A stretch of DNA of 64,000 nt from Pseudomonas sp. BN417 (GTDB taxonomy: Bacteria; Pseudomonadota; Gammaproteobacteria; Pseudomonadales; Pseudomonadaceae): NCBI RefSeq assembly GCF_029871205.1, contig NZ_SSOJ01000069.1, positions 46,881 to 110,880 of the forward strand. Reading direction: 5' to 3'. Below are positions 54,730-64,000 of the stretch, one piece after another. The stretch's first letter is position 1. Each line of letters begins with the position of its first letter. The notes beneath the pieces were generated by a model, which made no database searches, was not told the origin of the DNA, and saw nothing but the letters and a program-made list of their open reading frames with translations. The position numbers were made by a program, and so were the translations under genes.

Positions 54730-55175
54730 ATCTGTTGCGCGATCGCTACCGGGTCGATCTCGTCGGGCTGCAGGCAGCCTGCGAGGCGAACTATGCGCGC
54801 CTGATGCGTCTGCTCCCGCAGATGCGCGAAGTGCGCGGTTCCCGGCGCGTCGCGCTGAGCCAGGGCGAGCGCCTGCTCGGCGTGCTGGCCCTGGAAGTCG
54901 TCGAGGCCTGCCCGTACACCACCACCCTGCAGGTGCGCCAGGAGCACAGCCTGCCCTGGCTGCCGTCGCCGCAGCTGGAAGTACGGGTCTACCATGACGC
55001 GCGCATGGCGGAAGTTGTCGGTGCCGAGAATGCGCGGCGCCTGCGCAGCGTGTATCCCTATCCCAATGCCGATATGCACCAGCCCGATGAGAAGAGCCAG
55101 CTCAATCTCTTCCTCGGCGAATGGCTGAGTCACTGCCTGGCTTGTGGCCACGAGCTGGAACCCGTCGTCCTCTAG
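54726..55175 (+). CDS. DUF1249 family protein (YqiB-like)
   Basis: 149-residue cytoplasmic protein of unknown function, conserved between nudF and cpdA in gamma-proteobacteria. Visible: CEANYARLMRLLP (about 18), VYHDARMAEVVG (about 82), YPYPNADMHQPDEKSQLNLFLGEWL-like end (conserved NxxMHxxDEK). The GTG start at 54726 overlaps the nudF stop. Confidence 0.88.
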   Translation: MNLLRDRYRVDLVGLQAACEANYARLMRLLPQMREVRGSRRVALSQGERLLGVLALEVVEACPYTTTLQVRQEHSLPWLPSPQLEVRVYHDARMAEVVGAENARRLRSVYPYPNADMHQPDEKSQLNLFLGEWLSHCLACGHELEPVVL

Positions 55176-55285
55176 TCGTTTCGGACCAATCCGGCACCGC
55201 TAACTGTGAACCATTCCCGCTTCGCGGGTTTACCCGTTACGCGCGCAGCAACCATAATCTGAGCATTCCGCCGAAGGAGAAGGCC

Positions 55286-56101
55286 TTGCCCAGTCCACTC
55301 CCCCACGCTGCTGACGAGTCGGTGCTGCTGGTGCAGCTTTCCGACAGCCACCTGTTCGCCGAAGCGGACGGCAGGCTGCTGGGCATGGAAACCCGCGACA
55401 GCCTGCAGCGGGTGATCGACCAAGTGCTCGAGGAGCAGCCCCGCATCGACCTGGTGCTGGCGACCGGTGATCTCTCCCAGGACGGTTCAGCCGCCTCCTA
55501 CCAACATTTCCGCGAGCTGGTCGAGCGCATCCCCGCGCCGGCCCGCTGGTTCCCCGGCAACCACGACGAGGTGCCGGTGATGCGCGAAGTCTGCGCCGGG
55601 ACCGCCGCCCTCGAACCCATAGTCGACTTCCCTCACTGGCGCCTGGTGCTGCTGGACTCCACCATCGCCGGCGCCGTACCCGGACATTTCCCCGCCGAGC
55701 AGCTCGCCTTGCTGGAGCAGGCCTTGGAAACCGCCGGTGAGCGCCATGTGCTGGTCAGCTTCCATCACCATCCGGTGCCGATCGGCTGCGCCTGGATGGA
55801 CCCGATCGGCGTGCGCAACAGCGATGCGCTGTTCGCCGTGCTGGACCGCTATCCGCGGGTGCGCGCGCTGCTCTGGGGCCACGTCCACCAGGAGTTCGAC
55901 CAGGTGCGCAACGGCGTGCGCCTGCTGGCTTCGCCATCCACCTGTGTGCAATTTGCGCCCGGCAGCGAAGACTTCTGCGTCGGCTCGGAGGCGCCGGGCT
56001 ACCGCTGGCTGCGCCTGATGGACGACGGCAGCCTGGAAACAGGCGTCTCAAGGGTTAGCGGCATCGCCTTCGAAGTGGACTACAGCATCAAGGGTTATTG
56101 A
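55286..56101 (+). CDS. cpdA: 3',5'-cyclic-AMP phosphodiesterase
   Basis: Class III metallophosphatase that hydrolyses cAMP and so limits Vfr-dependent virulence gene expression in P. aeruginosa. The 271-residue protein shows all five metal motifs: SDSHLF (about 22), GDLSQDG (about 62), GNHDE (about 91), HHHP and GHVHQE (about 197). The start is TTG 55286, with AAGGAG six bases upstream; the upstream frame is DUF1249 sequence in another frame. The 110-base gap before it contains no clear Vfr site. Confidence 0.94.
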   Translation: MPSPLPHAADESVLLVQLSDSHLFAEADGRLLGMETRDSLQRVIDQVLEEQPRIDLVLATGDLSQDGSAASYQHFRELVERIPAPARWFPGNHDEVPVMREVCAGTAALEPIVDFPHWRLVLLDSTIAGAVPGHFPAEQLALLEQALETAGERHVLVSFHHHPVPIGCAWMDPIGVRNSDALFAVLDRYPRVRALLWGHVHQEFDQVRNGVRLLASPSTCVQFAPGSEDFCVGSEAPGYRWLRLMDDGSLETGVSRVSGIAFEVDYSIKGY

Positions 56102-56159
56102 CCTTCTCGCCGTGGCACGGCAAGAAGTACAACTCTCCCTCGATCTGCCAGGAAGTCGC

Positions 56160-56777
56160 GTGTCCAGCCCCCAACCCAGCCTCCTCTATATTCACGGACT
56201 CAACAGTTCGCCGGCGTCGCACAAGGCGCGCCAGCTCACTGCGCTCATGCAACGCCTGGGGCTTACCGAACGTCTGCGGGTGCCGGCCCTGCACCATCAT
56301 CCGCGCCAGGCCATTGGCCAGCTCGAAGCGGCCATCGCCGAGCTGGGCCGCCCGGTGCTGGTCGGCAGCTCCCTGGGCGGCTACTATGCGACCCACCTGG
56401 CCGAGCGCCACGGCCTGAAGGCCGTGCTGATCAACCCGGCGGTGGCCCCGCACCGGTTGTTCGACGGGCGTCTCGGCCCGCAGAAGAACTACTACAGCGA
56501 CGAAACCTGGGAGCTGACGGCAGAGCACGTGATGGCGCTGGCCGAACTGGAAGTGCCGCCACCACAGGACCCGACCCGTTACCAGGTCTGGTTGCAGACG
56601 GCCGACGAGACCCTCGACTACCGCCAGGCGGAGCGCTACTACCGTGCCTGCGCGCTGCGCATCGAGGCCGGCGGCGACCACGGTTTCCAGAATTTCCCTG
56701 CTCATCTGCCCGCCTTGCTGGCCTTCGCCGGCTTTCCCGCGCAGCTGTGGCGTGATATCGACTTTTCCGACCTCTGA
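56160..56777 (+). CDS. yqiA: YqiA-type alpha/beta hydrolase (esterase)
   Basis: 205-residue esterase of the UPF0227/YqiA family. Nucleophile motif GSSLGGYYA (Ser about 75), oxyanion region LLYIHGLNSSP (about 10), and catalytic His in GGDHGFQNF (about 180). Start GTG 56160 follows AGGAAG; an in-frame GTG at 56112 lacks support. parE begins 15 bases downstream. Natural substrate unknown; E. coli YqiA hydrolyses short acyl esters. Confidence 0.9.
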   Translation: MSSPQPSLLYIHGLNSSPASHKARQLTALMQRLGLTERLRVPALHHHPRQAIGQLEAAIAELGRPVLVGSSLGGYYATHLAERHGLKAVLINPAVAPHRLFDGRLGPQKNYYSDETWELTAEHVMALAELEVPPPQDPTRYQVWLQTADETLDYRQAERYYRACALRIEAGGDHGFQNFPAHLPALLAFAGFPAQLWRDIDFSDL

Positions 56778-56791
56778 CTGAAAGGGAGTCC

Positions 56792-58681
56792 ATGGCTACT
56801 TACAACGCGGATGCCATCGAAGTCCTCTCCGGCCTCGACCCGGTGCGCAAGCGCCCGGGCATGTATACCGACACCAGCCGGCCCAACCACCTGGCCCAGG
56901 AAGTCATCGATAACAGCGTGGACGAGGCCCTGGCTGGCCACGCCAAGAGCGTGCAGGTGATCCTCCACGAGGACAATTCCCTGCAGGTGATCGACGACGG
57001 CCGCGGCATGCCGGTGGATATCCACCCCGAGGAAGGGGTGCCCGGCGTCGAGCTGATCCTCACCAAGCTGCATGCCGGCGGCAAGTTCTCCAACAAGAAC
57101 TACCAGTTCTCCGGCGGCCTGCACGGCGTCGGCATCTCGGTGGTGAACGCCCTGTCCACCCGCGTCGAAGTGCGGGTCAAGCGCGACGCCAGCGAGTACC
57201 TGATGACCTTCGCTGACGGCTTCAAGGCCAGCGAGCTGGAAGTCGTCGGCAGCGTCGGCAAGCGCAACACCGGCACCAGCGTGCACTTCTGGCCGGATGC
57301 CAAGTATTTCGATTCCCACAAGTTCTCCGTCAGCCGCCTCAAGCACGTGCTCAAGGCGAAAGCCGTCCTCTGCCCGGGGCTGCTGGTCAGCTTCGAGGAC
57401 AGGGCCGCTGGCGAAAAGGTCGAGTGGCACTACGAAGACGGCCTGCGTTCCTACCTGGTGGACGCGGTCAGCGAATTCGAACGTCTGCCGAGCGAACCCT
57501 TCTGTGGCAGCCTGGCCGGCAACAAGGAGGCGGTGGACTGGGCGCTGCTCTGGCTGCCCGAGGGTGGCGACAGTGTCCAGGAAAGCTACGTCAACCTGAT
57601 CCCAACCGCCCAGGGCGGTACACACGTCAACGGCCTGCGCCAGGGCCTGCTGGACGCCATGCGCGAGTTCTGCGAGTTCCGCAACCTGTTGCCGCGCGGG
57701 GTCAAACTGGCTCCCGAGGACGTCTGGGAGCGCATCGCCTTCGTCCTCTCGATGAAGCTGCAGGAACCGCAGTTCTCCGGCCAGACCAAGGAGCGCCTGT
57801 CCTCCCGCGAGGCGGCCGCCTTCGTTTCCGGCGTGGTCAAGGACGCCTTCAGCCTCTGGCTCAACGCCCACCCGGAACTGGGCATGCAGTTGGCCGAACT
57901 GGCCATCAGCAACGCCGGCCGTCGGCTCAAGGCCAGCAAGAAGGTCGAGCGCAAGCGCATCACCCAGGGCCCGGCACTGCCCGGCAAGCTGGCCGATTGC
58001 GCTGGGCAGGACCCAATGCGCTCCGAACTCTTCCTGGTGGAAGGTGATTCCGCCGGCGGTTCGGCCAAGCAGGCGCGGGACAAGGAGTTCCAGGCGATCA
58101 TGCCGTTGCGCGGCAAGATCCTGAACACCTGGGAAGTGGACGGTGGCGAGGTGCTGGCTTCCCAGGAAGTCCATGACATCGCCGTCGCCATCGGCGTCGA
58201 TCCCGGCGCCGCCGACCTCAGCCAGCTGCGCTACGGCAAGATCTGCATCCTTGCCGACGCCGACTCCGACGGCCTGCACATCGCTACCCTGCTGTGCGCG
58301 CTGTTCGTCCGCCACTTCCGTCCGCTGGTGGAAGCGGGGCACGTCTACGTGGCGATGCCGCCGCTGTTCCGTATCGACCTGGGGAAAGAGATCTACTACG
58401 CCCTGGACGAAGCCGAGCGCGACGGCATCCTCGACCGCCTGGTGGCCGAGAAGAAGCGTGGCAAGCCACAGGTCACGCGATTCAAGGGCCTGGGTGAGAT
58501 GAATCCGCCGCAGCTGCGCGAGACCACCATGGACCCCAACACCCGGCGCCTGGTCCAGCTAACCCTGGAAGACAGCGAAGGCACGGTGGAAATCATGGAC
58601 ATGCTGCTGGCGAAGAAGCGCGCCGGCGACCGCAAGTCCTGGCTGGAGTCCAAGGGCAACCTGGCCGAGGTCATGGTGTGA
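56792..58681 (+). CDS. parE: DNA topoisomerase IV subunit B
   Basis: ATPase subunit of topoisomerase IV, which separates daughter chromosomes. The 629-residue protein has the GHKL ATPase motifs DNSVDEAL (about 43), DDGRGMP (about 68) and LHGVGISVVNALS (about 110), the TOPRIM EGDSAGGSAKQARD (about 412) and the DADSDG metal site (about 489). The quinolone-region EGDSAGG looks wild type. The stop overlaps the next gene's GTG. Confidence 0.97.
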   Translation: MATYNADAIEVLSGLDPVRKRPGMYTDTSRPNHLAQEVIDNSVDEALAGHAKSVQVILHEDNSLQVIDDGRGMPVDIHPEEGVPGVELILTKLHAGGKFSNKNYQFSGGLHGVGISVVNALSTRVEVRVKRDASEYLMTFADGFKASELEVVGSVGKRNTGTSVHFWPDAKYFDSHKFSVSRLKHVLKAKAVLCPGLLVSFEDRAAGEKVEWHYEDGLRSYLVDAVSEFERLPSEPFCGSLAGNKEAVDWALLWLPEGGDSVQESYVNLIPTAQGGTHVNGLRQGLLDAMREFCEFRNLLPRGVKLAPEDVWERIAFVLSMKLQEPQFSGQTKERLSSREAAAFVSGVVKDAFSLWLNAHPELGMQLAELAISNAGRRLKASKKVERKRITQGPALPGKLADCAGQDPMRSELFLVEGDSAGGSAKQARDKEFQAIMPLRGKILNTWEVDGGEVLASQEVHDIAVAIGVDPGAADLSQLRYGKICILADADSDGLHIATLLCALFVRHFRPLVEAGHVYVAMPPLFRIDLGKEIYYALDEAERDGILDRLVAEKKRGKPQVTRFKGLGEMNPPQLRETTMDPNTRRLVQLTLEDSEGTVEIMDMLLAKKRAGDRKSWLESKGNLAEVMV

Positions 58682-59657
58682 GGGGAGCCTTCTTCCTCCT
58701 GGGCCTGCTTATCGCCGCACCGCTCTGGGCCGCCGACTCGACGGAGCAGCTGCGCCTGGCCGCCGAATACCCGGTGGAGGGAATGCCGCACGGCAACCTC
58801 TCCGGGCTGGCCTACTGCGGCGACGAGCTGGTGGCGGTTTCCGACCGGGTCGATGAGCGCCTGTACCGGCTCAAGCCCGTAGGCGGCCTGCTCCAGGCCG
58901 AGACCGAGCCCTTCCTGGTGCCGCCGGCGCCGCCGAATAACCTGCCCTGGGGTGTGCGTGCGCGTACCTGGGCGATCAGCCTGCTGCGGGGCAACGAGCT
59001 GGACTTCGAAGGCATCAGCTGCGATTCCACCGGCAATCGCTATCTGGTCAGCGAAACCCACGCGGCAGTGCTGCAGGTACCCGTCGCCGGCGAACCCAAC
59101 TGGCTGCTGCTGCCGGACAACCTGATCCGCCAGGCTCGCGCCAGCGGCATGCTGCTGCACTTCAACGCCCTGCTCGAAGGCATCGCCGTCGACCCCCAGG
59201 GCGAGCGCCTCTGGCTTGCCGCCGAGCGCGAGCGCCGTGGCCTGATGGTACTGCACAAGCAGCAGTCCACCTGGCTCTGCACCGGTGGCTGCGTGGTCTT
59301 CAGCGAAGCCGGCCGCGAGCCGCCGCCGGCGCCGATCGGCAGCGAGCAGCGCATGCCGCGGGATTTCTCCGACGTCGCCTTTCACGAAGAAAAACTCTTC
59401 ACCCTGGAGCGCCTGGCGCACCAGATCTGCCGGCGCAAGCCAAGCAACGGCGAAGTGGAGCGCTGCTGGTCCTTCGCCGAGGAGGCCCTGGCCGATACCC
59501 GCCGCTATGGCGTGCCGTTCGGCATGGCCGAGGGCCTGTGGATAGATGCCGAAGGTGCCTGGGTCGGCCTCGATAACGGTGGCAAGGCGCGTGCCGACGG
59601 TGAGCGGCGGCCCATCGTCTGGCGCTTCACCGCGCCCAAGGGCGGCTGGAGCGAGAA

Positions 59658-59661
<4 letters not shown>
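58678..59661 (+). CDS. Secreted esterase-like/phytase-like beta-propeller protein
   Basis: 327 residues with a signal peptide (MRGAFFLLGLLIAAPLWA, cut near 18) and a six-bladed-propeller type sequence of the esterase-like phytase domain: NLSGLAYCGDELVAVSDRVD (about 42), ELDFEGISCDSTGNRYLVSE (about 105), LEGIAVDPQGERLWLA and AEGLWIDAEGAWVGLDNG. Exported to the periplasm; substrate unknown. GTG 58678 overlaps the parE stop and the end overlaps the protease gene by four bases, so it is translated with them. PA4966 by position. Confidence 0.85.
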
Positions 59662-62448
<2,787 letters not shown>

Positions 62449-62590
62449 CCTTGATTCCGACGAAATGACGTGGGGCTCTGGAGTCCCGCGTCACATTGAC
62501 GGATGATATGTCCCCTCGCCACCCTTGTCCGTGGCATGAATGATTGAATACGACTGCAGGCTGCCCACAAGGCGGCCGTGGGTGAGATTG

Positions 62591-63304
62591 ATGACTGTGG
62601 TGCGTTTTCCCTTGGCTTTGATGCTGGCTGGCCTGCTTGGTCTCGCCGGCTGCGTGCATAGCCCGCCCGTTCCCATGTTCCAGCTGGATGCCGGCACTCC
62701 CGAAGTGCCGTCGCAGAACGCTGGAATACAAGTGCTGCTCGGCCCGGTTACGGTGGCCGACTACCTGCAGCGCGAAACCCTCCTGCAGCGTCAGGCCGAC
62801 GGCAGCCTCACCGCCGCCCCGGATGGTCGCTGGGCGGGCAGTCTGGCGGCAGACATCGACCAGGTGCTGCTGCGCCAGCTGTCCTGGCGCCTGGACAGCC
62901 AGCGCCTGGTGCTGGCCCCGGGCAACCCCGGCTTCACCCCCGAGGTCCAGGTGCTGCTGAACATCAGCCGCCTGGACTCCGGCCCCCAGCGGCCGGCCGT
63001 GCTGGAGGCGCAATGGCGCCTGCTGGACCGTGCCGGCAAGCTGCGTGACAGCCGCCTGGTGCGTCTGGAAGAGGCCCATGCCGGAACCGCTGCCGATCAG
63101 GTGCGGGCCCAGAGCCAACTGCTGCAGCAGCTGGCCGAGCAATTGGCCGCTGCGGTGAAGCCGCTTGAGGGCCAGCCGGTAGCCGCCGAGGCACCGCGCA
63201 AGCCGGCGGCACCCGCCACCCCGGCCAAGACCAAGGAGCCGCAGCCGCCGAAGATCCCGATGGCGGCGCCGGTGCGCACGGATGTGGAAGTCTTCCGCTT
63301 CTGA
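62591..63304 (+). CDS. PqiC-like lipoprotein (ABC transport auxiliary)
   Basis: 237 residues. Lipoprotein signal with lipobox LGLAGC (Cys at about 21), then a PqiC/ABC_trans_aux domain (GIQVLLGPVTVADYLQRETLL at about 43, QLSWRLDSQRLVLAPG) that in relatives joins MCE-type lipid carriers in the outer membrane. The C-terminal 50 residues are rich in Ala, Pro and Lys and look disordered. No MCE gene is adjacent. Start ATG 62591 follows GTGAG; the frame extends upstream without support. Confidence 0.75.
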   Translation: MTVVRFPLALMLAGLLGLAGCVHSPPVPMFQLDAGTPEVPSQNAGIQVLLGPVTVADYLQRETLLQRQADGSLTAAPDGRWAGSLAADIDQVLLRQLSWRLDSQRLVLAPGNPGFTPEVQVLLNISRLDSGPQRPAVLEAQWRLLDRAGKLRDSRLVRLEEAHAGTAADQVRAQSQLLQQLAEQLAAAVKPLEGQPVAAEAPRKPAAPATPAKTKEPQPPKIPMAAPVRTDVEVFRF

Positions 63305-63320
63305 TTGCGAGATCACGAAA

Positions 63321-63347
63321 AAGCCCGCTATTTGCGGGCTTTTTTCT
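63321..63347 (+). terminator. Rho-independent terminator after the PqiC-like gene
   Basis: 8-bp stem AAGCCCGC/GCGGGCTT (63321-63328 with 63334-63341) then six T (63341-63345 plus) and TTTC. Nineteen bases past the stop. Confidence 0.92.
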
Positions 63348-63410
63348 TTCTGTTCGCTGCAGCTCGTATCCCTCTGAAGGCATTTTCCTATCGGGGCCCA
63401 CGGTCTTCCC

Positions 63411-63494
63411 GTAGATTGGGCCGGGCGGCGTCCGCGCAGCTCAACGGACCTGGCGTGGAAAAGTTGGGCATCGCTGCGCTCAGCGCCAACCTAC
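63411..63494. repeat. Palindromic intergenic repeat, GTAGATTGGG type
   Basis: Begins GTAGATTGGGCCGGGCGGCG and ends GCGCCAACCTAC, an imperfect inverted pair. The first 20 bases closely match the repeat at 3534-3619 (GTAGGATGGGGCGGGCGGCG), so the two belong to one family. Confidence 0.65.
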
Positions 63495-63622
63495 GAAAGA
63501 CTCGTCGCTCCTGAAGGTGAGGCAAGCATGTCCCGATAGGGGGCGAATTCATTGGCTATGTTTGCATTAAGTGTTGAGAACGTCTTGAGCCAAGCTGCTT
63601 ATCGAGCGGGGTTCGAATCTCT

Positions 63623-63810
63623 GTTTCGCCTTTCGGCGAGTCACTTCTTTCAAACGCCAAAGAAGTAACCAAGAACGCTCGCCCCTGCATCCGGCCCGAC
63701 TTCGTCGGGTTCCCTCGCTCCATCATTGCTCCGGGGGCCCCGCACGCCTCTCGCGGCATCCATGCCGCTCGTCCCCCTCTGCAACGCTTCCGCTCGGCCT
63801 CCTGACGGGG
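63623..63810. repeat. Dispersed multi-hairpin repeat (GGCGAGTCACTTCTTT...AAAGAAGT type)
   Basis: Three hairpins in series: CGCC-TTTC-GGCG (63628-63639), ACTTCTTT/AAAGAAGT (63643-63650 with 63659-63666) and CCCGAC/GTCGGG (63695-63709). The following CGCTCGCCCCTGCATCCGGCCC wording is one I recognise as widely dispersed in Pseudomonas and xanthomonads. No convincing protein is encoded on either strand. Confidence 0.6.
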
Positions 63811-63890
63811 CAGAGTCGCTGCCCCACCTCTTCTGCTCAGTTTCAGGCCGCTGTTGGCTTCAGGACTGTTCGTTCCTCGCCGGCGCGAGT

Positions 63891-63930
63891 CACCCCTCTC
63901 CTCTTCAGGGAGAGGGGCCGGGGGTGAGGG
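63891..63930. repeat. CCCTCTCC...GGAGAGGG dispersed hairpin
   Basis: CCCCTCTCC and GGAGAGGGG form a stem, followed by CCGGGGGTGAGGG. This short sequence is a familiar intergenic repeat of many high-GC gamma-proteobacteria. The final stretch to 64000 shows no gene. Confidence 0.65.
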
Positions 63931-64000
63931 CTATATTAGGCAGGCGCGGAGGTCTGAAAGAGCCGTACTAGACGCCTCTATTCGGTGCTGCAACAGCTAA

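Noticed and set aside
55176..55285. Vfr (CRP-like) binding site before cpdA
   Set aside because: Only one TGTGA half-site is visible near 55205; the second half does not match.
62466..62493. Hairpin TGACG...CGTCA after parC as terminator
   Set aside because: Five-base outer stem with no T-run; not enough to call.
63604..63630. tRNA-like T-arm (GGGTTCGAATCTCTG) followed by TTTCGCC
   Set aside because: No matching GGCGAAA acceptor strand, D-arm or anticodon arm upstream within 80 bases. At most a tRNA-end relic; more likely part of the repeat.
63726..63971. 81-codon open frame near the right edge
   Set aside because: Composed of repeat sequence, no ribosome site, no similarity to a known protein type.

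Overview
The window is high-GC Pseudomonas chromosome. Gene content and order match, in reverse, the stretch I remember as PA5021 down to about PA4963 of P. aeruginosa PAO1, so this is probably a member of the P. aeruginosa lineage or a close relative. That comparison is from memory; no search was run. No phage, insertion sequence, CRISPR array, rRNA or tRNA gene was found. The accessory signals are outer-core LPS gene turnover and several families of short palindromic repeats.

Layout. 1-7.1 kb: partial K+/H+ antiporter, a 600-residue acyl-CoA dehydrogenase, rlmJ, msrA and the c-di-GMP phosphodiesterase dipA. 7.3-14.9 kb: aceE-aceF (pyruvate dehydrogenase E1 and E2), divergent from glnE; two strong dyads lie in the shared 280-bp gap. 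14.9-15.9 kb: ilvE. 15.9-35.3 kb: the LPS core locus. A tightly overlapping run waaF-waaC-waaG-waaP, two or three more kinase genes, a carbamoyltransferase and three glycosyltransferases is followed by waaL and a kinase-like gene on the opposite strand, then msbA, mig-14, dnpA and hldE. These genes make heptose, build, phosphorylate and decorate the core, flip it and ligate O antigen. waaA (Kdo transferase) sits apart at 42.6-43.9 kb.

35.4-48 kb: two adjacent, complementary acyl-CoA dehydrogenase-like genes; a FAD oxidoreductase/aldo-keto reductase/unknown operon; an SMR efflux pump divergent from a LysR regulator; waaA; then an XRE-cupin regulator, an iron-sulfur flavin oxidoreductase and an orphan periplasmic binding protein. 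48-53.9 kb: a TolC-type outer-membrane channel, a TPP riboswitch with thiC, a CytX-type permease and an RsiV-like lipoprotein. 54.1-62.4 kb: a coupled run nudF, a DUF1249 gene, cpdA, yqiA, parE, an esterase-like gene, a retropepsin-like protease and parC. 62.5-64 kb: a PqiC-like lipoprotein, then about 0.7 kb of repeats without a gene.

Most notable: (1) two TGTAGT-N3-ACTACA-type operators between aceEF and glnE; (2) an acyl-CoA dehydrogenase pair in which each protein keeps the FAD or active-site motifs the other has lost, suggesting one heteromeric enzyme; (3) six kinase-like domains in the LPS locus, two lacking the catalytic Asp; (4) mig-14-dnpA placed between msbA and hldE; (5) an orphan binding protein, flavoenzyme and regulator module with an AT-rich dyad.
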